Origin: Stappia sp. MMSF_3263
GTDB lineage: Bacteria; Pseudomonadota; Alphaproteobacteria; Rhizobiales; Stappiaceae
Assembly (NCBI RefSeq): GCF_030733745.1
Contig: NZ_JASHIK010000026.1
Location: 1-47,190, forward strand
DNA length: 47,190 nucleotides
Reading direction: 5' to 3'
Shown: positions 1 to 12,062 of the stretch, one piece after another
Layout: every line of letters begins with the position of its first letter
How positions within the stretch are numbered: position 1 is the first letter of the stretch
Notes under the pieces: model-generated
The model's database searches: none
Seen by the model: the letters and a program-made list of their open reading frames with translations, nothing else
Told to the model about the DNA's origin: nothing
Made by a program: the position numbers and the translations under genes

Positions 1-51
1 CCGCCGGGGGCCTTCTTCACTTTTGGTCTGAAACCGTCCCGGCCGGCGGCC

Positions 52-2652
<2,601 letters not shown>

Positions 2653-2959
2653 GTTTACCTCCAGATCCGGCCGTCCCCCGAAGCGAGAAGGCCTTTTCGG
2701 ACTGCGGGCCCGCTACGGCACCCGCGCGGCCGTCTTGCAGCCGCTCACAGGATATAGTGTTGCATTTCGACCACAAAAGAGGGGAAGCCCTTAGGCGGTT
2801 CGATTTTTCACAAGCCGCAGCGCCAGCCAAGCACCGCGGCTGCGGGAGAACCGGCAAAGAAAAAGGCCGCGGTGAAACCGCGGCCCTTTCATTTTCTTCT
2901 GCCAGACGATGTTCCCGCAGCGCCGCTTCCTGGCGAGCCGGCACCATCGGACACCGGCC
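2653..2959. other. clpB upstream intergenic region
   Basis: A 307-base gap holding the terminator of the upstream gene (2857-2889) and the presumed clpB promoter. On the minus strand a CTATAT-like -10 element (plus strand 2752-2757) is the only AT-rich box. No good -35 or sigma-32 consensus sits at the right distance, so the promoter is not called. No small gene is visible. Confidence 0.4.
2857..2889 (-). terminator. Intrinsic terminator after the DUF4167 gene
   Basis: A perfect 9-bp stem GGCCGCGGT / ACCGCGGCC (2865-2873 and 2877-2885) closes a GAA loop. On the minus strand it is followed by TTTTTCTTT, and it lies about 75 bases past the stop of the DUF4167 gene. On the plus strand the tail is only CTTTC, so the main direction is minus. 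Confidence 0.85.
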
Positions 2960-3799
2960 TCACGCGTCGCTGGAGGCGGGTTCCGCTTCCGTCGGCTTGG
3001 CGCTGCGCGTGCGCGGCGCCCGGCGGGCTCTCGGCTTCTTTTCGGGTTCACCCCCGGCGAGTGCCGGAGCGGTCTCGGCGGCCGGCGCGTCATCACCGCT
3101 GACAGCCTCCGAACTCGCTGCGGCGTCGGATCCCGCGTCGTCGCCACCGCCCGAGCGGGCCCGGCGCATGCCGCGACCCCGTGCGCCGCGCACCCTGCGC
3201 CGGCTGCGGTCGTCGCCGTCACCGTTGTCGTCGGCCCCCTCGTCCTCGCCGCCATCGGACTGCGAGGCTTCGGCCGACTGTCCCGCACCTGCCGCCTTGC
3301 TGTTCAGCACCGGCATGTTCTCGACAAAAGGCTGCGGCGCATCGAGCGGCATCACCGGCTTGCCGGAAGCGGCCGGCGACGCATCCCGGTCACGGCGATC
3401 ATCCCGGTCACGGCGGTCATTGCGCTCGCTGCGGTCATCGCGGTCGCGACGGTCATTGCGCTCGCTGCGCTCCGCGCGCTCGTTCCGCTCCTCCGCCTCG
3501 TCGCTCTCCTCATCGCCGTCATCGCCACGCGGCAACACCACGGGCTGGTGCATGCTCTGCTGCGCGGCCGCGATGATCCGGAGATAATGCTCTGCGTGCT
3601 GGAAATAGTTTTCCGACATCACCCGGTCGCCCGCGGCGGCTGCGTCACGCGCCAGCTGCTGGTACTTCTCGGCGACGTGATGCGCGGTTCCGCGGATCTT
3701 CACATCGGGGCCATTCGACTCATACGTCCGCGAAAGCGGATTCGGTCCCTTGCGGCCCCGGCCACGAATACGTTTGTTGTTCTGATTTCCTGGTCTCAT
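2960..3799 (-). CDS. DUF4167 domain-containing protein
   Basis: Function unknown; a family restricted to alphaproteobacteria. The conserved domain is residues about 1-75: a basic start MRPGNQNNKRIRGRGRKGPN (RNA-binding-like), then a helical HHVAEKYQQLARDAAAAGD segment. The rest is low complexity: an Arg/Asp/Glu block at about 105-140 with a 12-residue unit SERNDRRDRDDR repeated in tandem, then an acidic/Ala/Pro region and a basic RRRVRGARGRGMRRAR patch. The frame stays open 15 codons upstream (to 3844), but MRPGNQ is the conserved family start. It lies downstream of prmC, separated by a long leader. A nucleic-acid role is inferred only from charge. Confidence 0.9.
   Translation of the reverse strand: MRPGNQNNKRIRGRGRKGPNPLSRTYESNGPDVKIRGTAHHVAEKYQQLARDAAAAGDRVMSENYFQHAEHYLRIIAAAQQSMHQPVVLPRGDDGDEESDEAEERNERAERSERNDRRDRDDRSERNDRRDRDDRRDRDASPAASGKPVMPLDAPQPFVENMPVLNSKAAGAGQSAEASQSDGGEDEGADDNGDGDDRSRRRVRGARGRGMRRARSGGGDDAGSDAAASSEAVSGDDAPAAETAPALAGGEPEKKPRARRAPRTRSAKPTEAEPASSDA
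3414..3469. repeat. 36-bp-period direct repeat inside the DUF4167 gene
   Basis: The 20-mer at 3414-3433 (begins CGGTCATTGCG) recurs exactly at 3450-3469. The 36-base period equals 12 codons, so it encodes tandem copies of SERNDRRDRDDR. Looser copies of CGGTCA/CGGTCG flank both sides. This looks like in-frame slippage expansion. Confidence 0.85.
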
Positions 3800-3848
3800 T
3801 CTGCCGTTTTCTCTCACGAACGGCGACCGGTTGAATCCGGTCAACAGT

Positions 3849-3867
3849 CCGACCCCAACAGGGTCGG
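3849..3867 (-). promoter_or_regulatory. Hairpin in the DUF4167 leader
   Basis: A perfect 7-bp stem with a 5-base loop, 50 bases upstream of the chosen DUF4167 start. No T-tract follows in either direction, so it is not a normal terminator. It may be a 5'-UTR structure; function unknown. Confidence 0.4.
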
Positions 3868-4149
3868 CTCCATGAATCGCAACGACACGAAGTCGGTGTT
3901 GCGTGATCCGAACAAGAGACCTTCGTATGGACGACCTCCGGCAAACGCCGAATGTCCCCGCAAGACTTTAAGGGTTCATCTTGAACAGGCCGTTGCCGAG
4001 TGCCCCCGACCTCAGGGTCGCCGGAGCAGTCTTGCCGACGGTGTACTCCGCCATGCGATACGAGTTGTGGCCGGAACGAAAAGCCTCGAAACTTCCGATC
4101 TGCCTACCCGTGGCTTTCTACGCCACCCCCGTCGGGCCTCGGCGAGGTG

Positions 4150-4178
4150 AAACTAGCCGGTTCCGCCCGCTTTTCCAA
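4150..4178 (-). promoter_or_regulatory. Candidate promoter for the DUF4167 transcript
   Basis: Reading the minus strand, TTGGAA (plus 4173-4178) and TAGTTT (plus 4150-4155) are separated by exactly 17 bases, a sigma-70-like arrangement in otherwise GC-rich DNA. It lies just downstream of the prmC stop and points at the DUF4167 gene. Sequence match only. Confidence 0.45.
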
Positions 4179-4208
4179 GCGTCTTTTTCACAAGCGCCGA
4201 TTCTGCCG

Positions 4209-5102
4209 CTATTTTGCAACACATCGCGTCCGCACGACCCGATCACGCCCGCCAAGATCTTGAAATACCTCGATATCCTCGAATCCAACATCACGCGCCA
4301 GCCGACTGACCGCAGCGGCTTGAGCAGCCCCTATCTCCATGAAAAACGGAGCGAAACGGCCAAGGACGCGACGTCCCTCAGGCAGCATTGCCGCGTAGGC
4401 ATCAAGCCCGTCCGGTCCGGCGAAAAGCGCCAGGGCGGGATCGTGACGTGCCACTTCGGTGCTGAGGCCGGCGGCCTCTCGGGTCGATATATAGGGCGGG
4501 TTCGAGACAAGGAAATCGCATCCCGGCGCAATCGCCGCCGCAAGATCCGCCCGCACCGCCAGGAAGCGCTCCCCGACCCCGCAGCGCAGGGCGTTGCCGC
4601 GTGCCGTCGCCAGCGCACCCGGTGCGATATCGACGGCAAGCGCGAGCGCTTGCGGCAACTCGCTGAGCAGCGCGATGGCAATGGCCCCGCTGCCCGTTCC
4701 GATATCGGCGAAGCGCAAGGCCCGCTGGCGCCCGCCCGTGCGGTCGCACCAGTCCAGCACGGCCTCGACCAGCCGTTCGGTGTCGGCGCGCGGCTCCAGC
4801 GTTTCCCGCGACAGCGCCAGCTCCAGTCCCCAGAACTCGCGCCGGCCAAGGATGCGGCCGACGGGCTCCCCGCCAAGCCGGCGCTCGATGAACCCGGTCG
4901 CGTTGGCGACGACCCCCGCCTCCATCAGCAGATCCGGCTCCAGCACCGCCCGTGAGGGGTCGAGCCCGGCCGCCCCGGTCACCAGCAGCCGGGCATCGAG
5001 CGCGGCCGTGTCGATGCCCCCGGCTGCCAGCCTGTCCCGGGCCTGGCGGACAAGCCGGCCGAGCGGAACCGCCTGGTCCCTGTCCTCCGGCCGTCCCGTC
5101 AC
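4209..5102 (-). CDS. prmC: Peptide chain release factor N5-glutamine methyltransferase
   Basis: Methylates the glutamine of the GGQ motif in release factors RF1 and RF2, using S-adenosylmethionine, in the cytosol. The 297-residue protein has a helical N-terminal substrate domain, the SAM-binding motif [14 protein letters not shown] (about 136-149) and the catalytic signature NPPY at 201-204. It starts with GTG overlapping the prfA stop in a GTGA junction, so translation is coupled to that of its substrate RF1. This gene pair is widespread in bacteria. Confidence 0.95.
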   Translation of the reverse strand: MTGRPEDRDQAVPLGRLVRQARDRLAAGGIDTAALDARLLVTGAAGLDPSRAVLEPDLLMEAGVVANATGFIERRLGGEPVGRILGRREFWGLELALSRETLEPRADTERLVEAVLDWCDRTGGRQRALRFADIGTGSGAIAIALLSELPQALALAVDIAPGALATARGNALRCGVGERFLAVRADLAAAIAPGCDFLVSNPPYISTREAAGLSTEVARHDPALALFAGPDGLDAYAAMLPEGRRVLGRFAPFFMEIGAAQAAAVSRLARDVGFEDIEVFQDLGGRDRVVRTRCVAK

Positions 5103-6172
5103 AGGCCTTCCGCTGCAAGCAGCGTCGCCTGGTGATCCATGGCCAGCGCGTCGATCACCTCGTCCAGCGCCTCGCCCGAGATGATTTCCGGCAGCTTGTA
5201 GAGCGTCAGGCCGATCCGGTGGTCGGTGACCCGCCCTTGCGGGAAATTATAGGTGCGGATGCGCTCGGAACGGTCGCCGGAACCGACCTGCAGGCGGCGC
5301 GCCTCGGTGCGCTCGCTGGCAAGCCTTGCCCGCTCCTCGTCGAAGATGCGGGCGCGCAGGAGTTGCAGCGCCTTGGCCTTGTTCTTGTGCTGCGATCGCT
5401 CGTCCTGGACGGCGACGACGATGCCGGTCGGGATATGGGTGATGCGCACGGCGGAATCGGTGGTGTTGACGTGCTGCCCGCCGGCGCCCGAGGCGCGGAA
5501 CGTGTCGATGCGCAGGTCGCCGTCATTGATGTCGACATCGACATCCTCGGCCTGCGGCAGCACTGCGACGGTCGCCGCCGATGTGTGGATACGCCCGCCC
5601 GATTCCGTTTCCGGCACCCGCTGGACGCGGTGGACGCCGGACTCGAATTTCAATCGCGCGAAGATCTGGTCTCCGGAAACGGACGCGATCACTTCCTTGA
5701 AACCGCCGACCTCACCCTCGCTCGCCGACAGGACCTCCACCTTCCAGCCCTTAAGCTGCGCGTGACGCTGGTACATGCGGAAGAGGTCGCCCGCGAACAG
5801 CGCCGCCTCGTCGCCGCCGGTGCCGGCGCGCACCTCCAGGATGGCGTTGCGGTCATCGGCGGTATCGCGCGGCAGGAAGCCGATGCGCACCTCTTGCCGC
5901 AATGCCTCGACGCTCTCCTCAAGCTCCCCCTGTTCGAGTTCGGCAAGCGCCCGCATCTCGGTATCGGCGGCAGGATCGGCCAGCATCGCCTCGACACCGG
6001 CAAGCTCCTCCTCCGCCCTGCGCAACGACATCACCCGCGCGACGAGCGGCTCCAGTTCGGCATAGTCGCGCGACAGCTTCACATAGGTGGTCGGGTCCGG
6101 GTTCTGTGTCATCCGGTGTTCGATTTCAGCGAACCGGGACAGGAGACCGTCGAGTTTTTCCGCCGAGATCAT
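5099..6172 (-). CDS. prfA: Peptide chain release factor 1
   Basis: Recognises UAA and UAG stop codons in the ribosomal A site and triggers peptide release. At 357 residues it has the normal RF1 length. The codon-recognition motif is PET at 187-189 ([10 protein letters not shown]), fitting the PxT form of RF1 rather than the SPF of RF2. The catalytic GGQ is at 231-233 within [10 protein letters not shown]. It overlaps prmC by four bases; PrmC modifies this glutamine. The upstream gene ptsP ends 96 bases away, so the two may be cotranscribed. Confidence 0.97.
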   Translation of the reverse strand: MISAEKLDGLLSRFAEIEHRMTQNPDPTTYVKLSRDYAELEPLVARVMSLRRAEEELAGVEAMLADPAADTEMRALAELEQGELEESVEALRQEVRIGFLPRDTADDRNAILEVRAGTGGDEAALFAGDLFRMYQRHAQLKGWKVEVLSASEGEVGGFKEVIASVSGDQIFARLKFESGVHRVQRVPETESGGRIHTSAATVAVLPQAEDVDVDINDGDLRIDTFRASGAGGQHVNTTDSAVRITHIPTGIVVAVQDERSQHKNKAKALQLLRARIFDEERARLASERTEARRLQVGSGDRSERIRTYNFPQGRVTDHRIGLTLYKLPEIISGEALDEVIDALAMDHQATLLAAEGL

Positions 6173-6268
6173 GGCGTGTGAGCATCCTTGATTGAAAGCG
6201 GGTCGGAACGAGGGCGAAAACAGGGCCCGGAAAATCCAACAGGGCCGGACCGGCGGGACAGTGTCTCG

Positions 6269-8539
6269 CTACAACGCCGTATCGTTGTCCTGAGCGAATC
6301 CGCGCAGGAACTCGCGCAGCTGGCCAGTGCCGCCCGGCTGGTCGAGACGCGGCAGGAAGCGGGCCGACAGGCGGGCGAGATCGAGAGAACGCACCATCGC
6401 CTTGACCGGTCCCAGCGCTGAGGCGGACATGGACAGGCTCCGGTAGCCGAGCGCGGCCAGCGCCATCGCCTCGAGAGGGCGGCCGGCGATCTCGCCGCAC
6501 AACGTCACCGGTGTGCGATAGCTGTCGGCCTTGTCGACAATGTGCTTCAGCGCCCTCAGGAAGGCCGGGCTCATCGTGTCGAACCGGCCGGCAACCCGGG
6601 TGTTGCCGCGATCGACCGCGGAGAAAAACTGGAACAGGTCGTTCGAGCCGACCGAGGCGAAATCGACCGCCTGGAACAGCTCGTCGAGCTGGTAGAGCAG
6701 CGAGGGCACTTCGATCATCACGCCGAGCTGCATCCGTTCCGGCACTTGGTGCCCGTGCCGGCGCAGGTGCTTGATCTCGCGCTCCAGGACGGCCTTCGCC
6801 TGGTGGAACTCGGATACATCCGTGACCATCGGGAACATGATCTTCAGGTCGCGGCCGGCGGCGGCGTGCAGCAGGGCCCGGATCTGGGTGCGCAGGATGC
6901 CCGGCCGGTCGAGGCCGAAGCGGATGGCCCGCCAGCCCATCGCCGGGTTTTCCTCCTGGATGGCGCGCAGGTAAGGCAGCACCTTGTCGCCGCCGATATC
7001 GAGCGTGCGGAAAGTGACCGGCCGGCCTCCGGCCGCGTCCAGCACCTGCCGGTAATAGTCCTTCTGCTCGCTCATCCGCGGAAAGGCGGACGCGACCATG
7101 AACTGGAGTTCGGTGCGGAACAGGCCGACACCGCTCGCCCCGGACTCCGAGACCGCCGGAAGATCGACCAGCAGGCCGGCATTGAGCTGCAGTGAGACCT
7201 CGACACCGTCGCGGGTGATCGACGGCTTGTTGCGCAACCGGCGGTACTGGGCCTGGCGGCGGGCGCGAAACCGCACCTTTTCCGCGTAGGCATTCTCGAT
7301 GTCGGAAGCCGGACGCAGGTGAATCTGGCCGCTTTCGCCATCGACGATCACTGCATCGCCGGACTCCGCCAGGCTGACGAGGTTTTCCGCAAGGCCGACC
7401 GCGGCAATGCCGAGCGCACGGGCAACGATGGTGACATGGCTGGTCGGCCCGCCCTCCTCCAGCGCGATCGCGCGGATGCGGTCGCGGCCATAGTCGAGCA
7501 GCTCCGCCGCGCCCATGTTGCGGGCGACGATCACCGCGTCCTGCGGCAGGCTTTCGGAGACCGGCCCGTGCTGGCGCCCCATCAGCTCGCGGATCAGCCG
7601 GTGCGCCAGATCGTCCAGATCGTGCAACCGCTCACGCAGGTAGGGATCGGTCTGGCGCATCATCCGCGCGCGGGTATCCGACTGGACCTTCTCCACCGCG
7701 GCTTCCGCCGTCAGGCCGTTGTTGATCGCCTCCTCGATCTTCCGGATCCAGCCGCGATCGTGGGCGAACATGCGATAGGCTTCGAGCACCTCCCGGTGCT
7801 CGCCATGCTGGGCGAAATCGCCGGAATTGAGCAGGTCGTCGAGCGAGATCCTGAGCCGGTTGATCGAACGCTCGAGCCGCTCCAGTTCGGCCGCCGCATC
7901 CTCCGCGATCAGATTGGTGACGACGACGCGCGGCTCGTGCAGCACCACGTGGCCGAGCCCGACGCCGTCCGACAGCGCCACACCCTGGAAATGCATCGGC
8001 CGCGAGAGGTCGAGCTTGGTGCCCTGCTGGACGATCGCCTCCAGCTCGCCGGCGGCGACCATCTCGGCGATGACCATCGCCGTGGTCTGCAGCGCCTCGA
8101 CCTCGTCCTCGAAATAGGTCCGGTGCGACTGGTTCTGGACGACGAGCACGCCAAGCGTGCGCCCGGCCCGCAGAATCGGCACGCCGAGGAAGGAATTATA
8201 GGCTTCCTCGCCCGTTTCCGGACGATAGGCGAAGGCGGGATGGGCCTGGGCGTTGGGAAGATTGAGCGGGCGCGCATCCGCCGCGATCAGGCCGACAAGG
8301 CCCTCGCCAACCTTCAGGCTGGTCTTGTGGACCGCATCGCGATTGAGGCCCTCGGTGGCATAGAGCTCCAGCACGCCGTCGGCGCGCAGGATATAGACCG
8401 AGCACACCTCGGCCACCACATTGGCCGCGATCAGGACAACGATCTTGTCGAGCCGCTCCTGCGCGTTGATCGGCTCCGCCATGACCTCGCGGAGGCGCCG
8501 CAACAACACGCGCGGCCCGGCGAGAGTGCTCCGCATCAC
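6269..8539 (-). CDS. ptsP: Phosphoenolpyruvate-protein phosphotransferase PtsP (enzyme I of the nitrogen PTS)
   Basis: First enzyme of the regulatory phosphorelay PEP -> EI-Ntr -> NPr -> EIIA-Ntr, which senses nitrogen and carbon state and moves no sugar. The 756 residues begin with a GAF domain (about 1-170), absent from sugar-PTS enzyme I. The HPr-binding and swivelling domains follow, with the phosphorylated histidine H368 in GGPTSHVT, then the C-terminal PEP-binding barrel with the CGEIAGRPL active-site segment. NPr and EIIA-Ntr are not in this window. It lies 88 bases after lysC, a pairing I recall as common in Hyphomicrobiales. Confidence 0.96.
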   Translation of the reverse strand: MMRSTLAGPRVLLRRLREVMAEPINAQERLDKIVVLIAANVVAEVCSVYILRADGVLELYATEGLNRDAVHKTSLKVGEGLVGLIAADARPLNLPNAQAHPAFAYRPETGEEAYNSFLGVPILRAGRTLGVLVVQNQSHRTYFEDEVEALQTTAMVIAEMVAAGELEAIVQQGTKLDLSRPMHFQGVALSDGVGLGHVVLHEPRVVVTNLIAEDAAAELERLERSINRLRISLDDLLNSGDFAQHGEHREVLEAYRMFAHDRGWIRKIEEAINNGLTAEAAVEKVQSDTRARMMRQTDPYLRERLHDLDDLAHRLIRELMGRQHGPVSESLPQDAVIVARNMGAAELLDYGRDRIRAIALEEGGPTSHVTIVARALGIAAVGLAENLVSLAESGDAVIVDGESGQIHLRPASDIENAYAEKVRFRARRQAQYRRLRNKPSITRDGVEVSLQLNAGLLVDLPAVSESGASGVGLFRTELQFMVASAFPRMSEQKDYYRQVLDAAGGRPVTFRTLDIGGDKVLPYLRAIQEENPAMGWRAIRFGLDRPGILRTQIRALLHAAAGRDLKIMFPMVTDVSEFHQAKAVLEREIKHLRRHGHQVPERMQLGVMIEVPSLLYQLDELFQAVDFASVGSNDLFQFFSAVDRGNTRVAGRFDTMSPAFLRALKHIVDKADSYRTPVTLCGEIAGRPLEAMALAALGYRSLSMSASALGPVKAMVRSLDLARLSARFLPRLDQPGGTGQLREFLRGFAQDNDTAL

Positions 8540-8627
8540 CCGTCAAGCCCCTTCCGCACTGCCTGCACGGGTCCAGGACGCGGCACGCCGCATCCGATAC
8601 GAAGCGTTGCCGGCGGTTGCCGGACGC

Positions 8628-9878
8628 TCACCCGTCCAGATCGTATAGCGAATGGAGAGTCCGCACCGCAAGCTCGGTATAGGCGGAATCGATCAGAACG
8701 GAGATCTTGATCTCCGACGTGGTGATCGCGCGGATGTTGATGCCCTTGTCCGCCAGCCCCTGGAAACAGCGCGCCGCGATGCCCGCGTGGGAGCGCATGC
8801 CGATCCCGATCACCGACACCTTGACCACGTCGCGCGCGCCCTCGATCGCCTGGTAGCCGATCAGGTCCTTCTTCTCGCGCAGGACTGCGAAGGCACGATC
8901 GTAGTCGCTTTCGGGCACGGTGAAGGTGATATCGGTGGTGCGCCCGTCCGGCGATATGTTCTGGACGATCATGTCGACATTGATGTTCGCGTCCGCCAGC
9001 GAACCGAACACGGCGCTGGCGACGCCCGGCTTGTCGGCCACGTTGCGGATGGAGACCTGCGCCTCGTCCTTGGCGAAGGCAATGCCGGTGACAACTTGCT
9101 GTTCCACGATCTCGTCCTCGTCGCAGATGAGTGTACCCGGCGGCAGGCCGCCAGCGCCGACCTGCGGCGCATCCGGGTCGTCGAAACTGGAGCGCACGAA
9201 GGTGCGCACCCCGTGAACCATGGCCATCTCGACCGAGCGCACCTGCAGCACCTTGGCGCCCAGCGAGGCCATTTCCAGCATCTCCTCGAAGGCGATGCGC
9301 TCCAGCCTGCGGGCGCGCGGCACGATCCGCGGGTCGGTCGTGTAGACGCCGTCGACATCCGTGTAGATGTCGCAACGGTCGGCGCGGATCGCGGCGGCGA
9401 GCGCCACCGCGCTGGTGTCCGAGCCGCCGCGCCCGAGCGTCGCGATACGGTTGTCCGGCGCCACCCCTTGGAAGCCGGCGACCACGGCCACCTGGCCTTT
9501 TTCCAGCCGCTCGATCAGCCGGCTGCCGTCGATCTCGGTGATCCGCGCGGCGCCATGCTGGGAATCGGTCTTCAGCGCGATCTGCCAGCCCTGCCAGGAG
9601 CGCGCCTCGACGCCCATGTCCTGCAGCACGATGGCGAGCAGGCCGCTCGTCACCTGCTCGCCCGAGGAGACGATTGCGTCATACTCACGTGCGTCATGCA
9701 GCAGCGATGCCTCGCGGCACAGGCCGACCAGCTTGTTGGTCTCGCCGGCCATGGCGGAGACGACGACGGCGACCTGATGGCCGGCATCGACTTCCCGTTT
9801 CACATGCCGCGCCACGTTGCGGATGCGTTCGAGATTGGCGACGGACGTGCCGCCGAACTTGAGAACCAGACGGGCCAT
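8628..9878 (-). CDS. lysC: Aspartate kinase
   Basis: Phosphorylates L-aspartate, the first step towards lysine, methionine, threonine and diaminopimelate. The 416-residue product opens with the diagnostic MARLVLKFGGTSV. The amino-acid-kinase domain fills about 1-245, followed by two ACT domains (from about 265 to the end) that normally bind inhibitory lysine/threonine. The frame stays open 33 codons upstream, but MARLV is the family start. It is divergent from ubiG across 164 bases. Confidence 0.96.
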   Translation of the reverse strand: MARLVLKFGGTSVANLERIRNVARHVKREVDAGHQVAVVVSAMAGETNKLVGLCREASLLHDAREYDAIVSSGEQVTSGLLAIVLQDMGVEARSWQGWQIALKTDSQHGAARITEIDGSRLIERLEKGQVAVVAGFQGVAPDNRIATLGRGGSDTSAVALAAAIRADRCDIYTDVDGVYTTDPRIVPRARRLERIAFEEMLEMASLGAKVLQVRSVEMAMVHGVRTFVRSSFDDPDAPQVGAGGLPPGTLICDEDEIVEQQVVTGIAFAKDEAQVSIRNVADKPGVASAVFGSLADANINVDMIVQNISPDGRTTDITFTVPESDYDRAFAVLREKKDLIGYQAIEGARDVVKVSVIGIGMRSHAGIAARCFQGLADKGINIRAITTSEIKISVLIDSAYTELAVRTLHSLYDLDG

Positions 9879-10042
9879 GGGATGCGTAGAATGTCTCGAA
9901 ACGGTGTTGGGGCGAACGGCCCGCGAGGGCCGTCCGGATCGGCGCACATCCATACAGACTGCGACGGACGACCGCAACCGCCGCGCTTGACAAAGCCGCC
10001 CGGACCGCCGACCAAACCGTCAGCCAACAGGGGGACGCAGCC
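9879..10042. promoter_or_regulatory. lysC/ubiG divergent promoter region
   Basis: 164 bases between divergent starts. On the plus strand TTGACA (9987-9992) is a perfect -35 for ubiG, but the position 17 bases downstream reads GACCAA, a poor -10, so the promoter is only partly supported. No -10/-35 pair stands out for lysC. No riboswitch-like structure was recognised. Confidence 0.35.
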
Positions 10043-10810
10043 ATGAGCGCGGCAGACGATTTCGGGCACGCTTCGAAAGGGACGGTCGACGACGCCGAGG
10101 TGGCGCGCTTTTCGGCGATGGCCGCCGAGTGGTGGGATCCGGCCGGCAAGTTCCGGCCGCTGCACAAGTTCAACCCCGTACGCCTCGCCTATATCAAGGA
10201 GCAGGTCTCGGCCCGTTTCGACCGTGACGCCAAGGCCCCCGACGCTTTCGCCGGCCTGCGCATCCTCGACATCGGCTGCGGCGGCGGCCTGCTGTGCGAG
10301 CCCATGGCGCGCCTAGGCGCGGCGGTGACCGGTGCCGATGCGTCGGCGACCAATATCGAGGTGGCCCGGATCCATGCCGAAACCTCGGGCCTTGCGGTCG
10401 ACTACCGGGCGACCACGGCGGAGGCTCTGGCGGAGGCCGGCGAGCGTTTCGATGTCGTGCTCAACATGGAAGTGGTCGAGCATGTTGCCGACGTGCCGCT
10501 TTATCTGGAGGCCTGCGCGCGGCTGGTCAAACCCGGCGGGCTGATGTTCATGGCCACCATCAACCGCACGCTGAAGGCCTATGCGCTGGCCATCGTCGGT
10601 GCGGAATACGTGCTGCGCTGGCTGCCGGTCGGCACCCACAATTTCGACAAGCTGGTGCGTCCGGACGAGCTGGAAGGCCCGCTTTCCGCCGCCGGGCTGG
10701 AAGTGATCGACCGCAGCGGCGTCAGCTACAACCCGCTCGCCGACAGCTGGCGGCGCTCGTCCGACATGGACGTCAACTACATGATGCTGTTTTCGCGCCC
10801 GGCCCGATGA
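10043..10810 (+). CDS. ubiG: Ubiquinone biosynthesis O-methyltransferase
   Basis: SAM-dependent enzyme that carries out both O-methylations of ubiquinone synthesis. The 255-residue protein has the UbiG N-terminal signature ([26 protein letters not shown]), the SAM site [10 protein letters not shown] at about 72-81, and the family C-terminus with [12 protein letters not shown] and [10 protein letters not shown]. It is divergent from lysC and overlaps the next hydrolase gene by ATGA, so the two are probably cotranscribed. Confidence 0.97.
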   Translation: MSAADDFGHASKGTVDDAEVARFSAMAAEWWDPAGKFRPLHKFNPVRLAYIKEQVSARFDRDAKAPDAFAGLRILDIGCGGGLLCEPMARLGAAVTGADASATNIEVARIHAETSGLAVDYRATTAEALAEAGERFDVVLNMEVVEHVADVPLYLEACARLVKPGGLMFMATINRTLKAYALAIVGAEYVLRWLPVGTHNFDKLVRPDELEGPLSAAGLEVIDRSGVSYNPLADSWRRSSDMDVNYMMLFSRPAR

Positions 10811-11520
10811 AAGGCAACAGCTCCATGGATCCGCTCGTTCTCGTCCCGGGCCTGCTTTGCACCGAGGCCCTCTACACGCCGCAGATCGCGGCCCTTGCGG
10901 CCGACGGCATCTCGGTCGCCGTCGCCGACCACCGAAGCGACGATACCGTTGCGGCCATCGCTACGCGCCTGCTTGCCGAGGCCCCCGCGCGTTTCGCCCT
11001 GGCAGGCCTGTCGATGGGTGGTTATGTCGCGATGGAGGTGATGCGCCGCGCTCCCGAGCGCGTCTCGCGGCTGATGCTGCTCGACACCACCGCACGCGCC
11101 GACCTGCCGGAGCAGACCGAGAACCGTCGCCGCCAGATAAGCCTCGCCGAGGCCGGAAAGTTCGACCAGGTGGCCCCTGCCCTCTACCCGCTGTTTGTCC
11201 ATGAAAACCGACTGGAGGACGCGGCATTGCGCAACATCGTCCTGCAGATGGCCGAGGCAACCGGCGCGCAAGCCTTCATCCGCCAGCAGCAGGCGATCCT
11301 GGCACGGCCGGATTCACGACCCGACCTGCCGTCCTTTTCCTGTCCCACGACGGTCGTCGTCGGTGCCGGCGACCGGTTGACGCCGCCCGACAGGGCCCGG
11401 GAAATGAACGAACTGATCCCCGGGGCCCGGCTCGAGACCGTCGTCGGCGCCGGCCACCTGCCGACGCTGGAAGCCCCGGATGCGGTGACCAAGCTGATGC
11501 GCGACTGGCTGGCGCCCTAG
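10807..11520 (+). CDS. Alpha/beta-fold hydrolase
   Basis: Predicted cytosolic serine hydrolase of 237 residues; substrate unknown. The nucleophile elbow is GLSMGGYV (about residues 65-72), and the catalytic His is expected in [13 protein letters not shown] near the end. There is no lid insertion. Two starts are possible: ATG 10807 overlaps the ubiG stop, while ATG 10825 ([11 protein letters not shown]) has an AAAGG ribosome site at 10811-10814 and gives 231 residues with a neater N-terminus. Its 3' end overlaps the convergent VOC gene by three bases. Cotranscription with ubiG does not by itself imply a quinone substrate. Confidence 0.85.
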   Translation: MKGNSSMDPLVLVPGLLCTEALYTPQIAALAADGISVAVADHRSDDTVAAIATRLLAEAPARFALAGLSMGGYVAMEVMRRAPERVSRLMLLDTTARADLPEQTENRRRQISLAEAGKFDQVAPALYPLFVHENRLEDAALRNIVLQMAEATGAQAFIRQQQAILARPDSRPDLPSFSCPTTVVVGAGDRLTPPDRAREMNELIPGARLETVVGAGHLPTLEAPDAVTKLMRDWLAP

Positions 11521-11990
11521 CCGGCCGCCGCCGCTTCCAGGGCGGCGATGTCCAGCTTCACCATGGTGAGCATGGCTTCGGCGACGCGCTTGGCCACCGC
11601 CGGATCCGGATCGCCCATCAGTTCCGTGAGGCGATGCGGCGTGATCTGCCAATAGAGACCCCAACGATCGCGCAGCCAGCCGCATTGCTGGATCTCGCCG
11701 CCATCCGAGAGCCCGTCCCACAGGCGGTCGACCTCCTCCTGATCCTCGCATTCCATCATCACCGAGAACGTGTGATTGAAGCTCCAGGGTGCCTCGGTCT
11801 CAATGGCGCGATAGCGCTGGTCGCCGAGCCGGAAGGCGGCGATCTTGACGCTGCCGGCCGGTCCCGAGGGAGACTCCGCCGGCAGCGCCGACGTCCACTC
11901 GACAGCTGATCCGGGGATCAATCGGACATAGGTTTCAAGCGCTTCGGCCATGTCGGCCCGAAACCACAGATGCTGGATAACGGTTGCCAT
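11517..11990 (-). CDS. VOC-superfamily protein, PhnB-like (PF06983 type)
   Basis: A 157-residue single-domain protein of the 3-demethylubiquinone-methyltransferase-like / PhnB group of the vicinal-oxygen-chelate fold. Visible features are VIQHLWFRADMAEALETYVRLIPGS at the start and FSVMMECEDQEEVDRLWDGLSDGG followed by CGWLRDRWGLYWQITP. Biochemical function is unproven; the old methyltransferase label is misleading. The start MATVIQ is preferred over an upstream ATG because GGAGG lies 6 bases before it. It is the last gene of a minus-strand trio with the DUF1428 and second VOC genes. Confidence 0.85.
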   Translation of the reverse strand: MATVIQHLWFRADMAEALETYVRLIPGSAVEWTSALPAESPSGPAGSVKIAAFRLGDQRYRAIETEAPWSFNHTFSVMMECEDQEEVDRLWDGLSDGGEIQQCGWLRDRWGLYWQITPHRLTELMGDPDPAVAKRVAEAMLTMVKLDIAALEAAAAG

Positions 11991-12062
11991 CGGATCCTCC
12001 CTGTCCTGCCGTCCGGAGCATGCCTGCCCGCGAACGAATGCGGGCGGCACGCTCCAGCTTGT

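Larger units (their letters stand above)
3800..4208. other. Long leader / intergenic region between prmC and the DUF4167 gene
   Basis: 409 bases without a credible gene. It contains a minus-strand promoter candidate at 4150-4178 and a hairpin at 3849-3867 (CCGACCC / GGGTCGG, loop CAACA) near the DUF4167 start. A weaker CGACC / GGTCG hairpin lies near 4009-4022. If the promoter is real, the DUF4167 mRNA has a leader of about 340 bases, or a separate small RNA is made here. Confidence 0.45.

Noticed and set aside
3386-3485. CRISPR-like repeats
   Set aside because: The repeats are in frame, directly tandem and inside a coding region; no regular spacers.
9879-10042. Lysine riboswitch upstream of lysC
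   Set aside because: The gap is too short and shows none of the long conserved helices of the L-box.
11517-11990. Second ubiquinone methyltransferase next to ubiG
   Set aside because: The protein is a VOC/PhnB-type fold without a SAM-binding motif; the methyltransferase label is historical.
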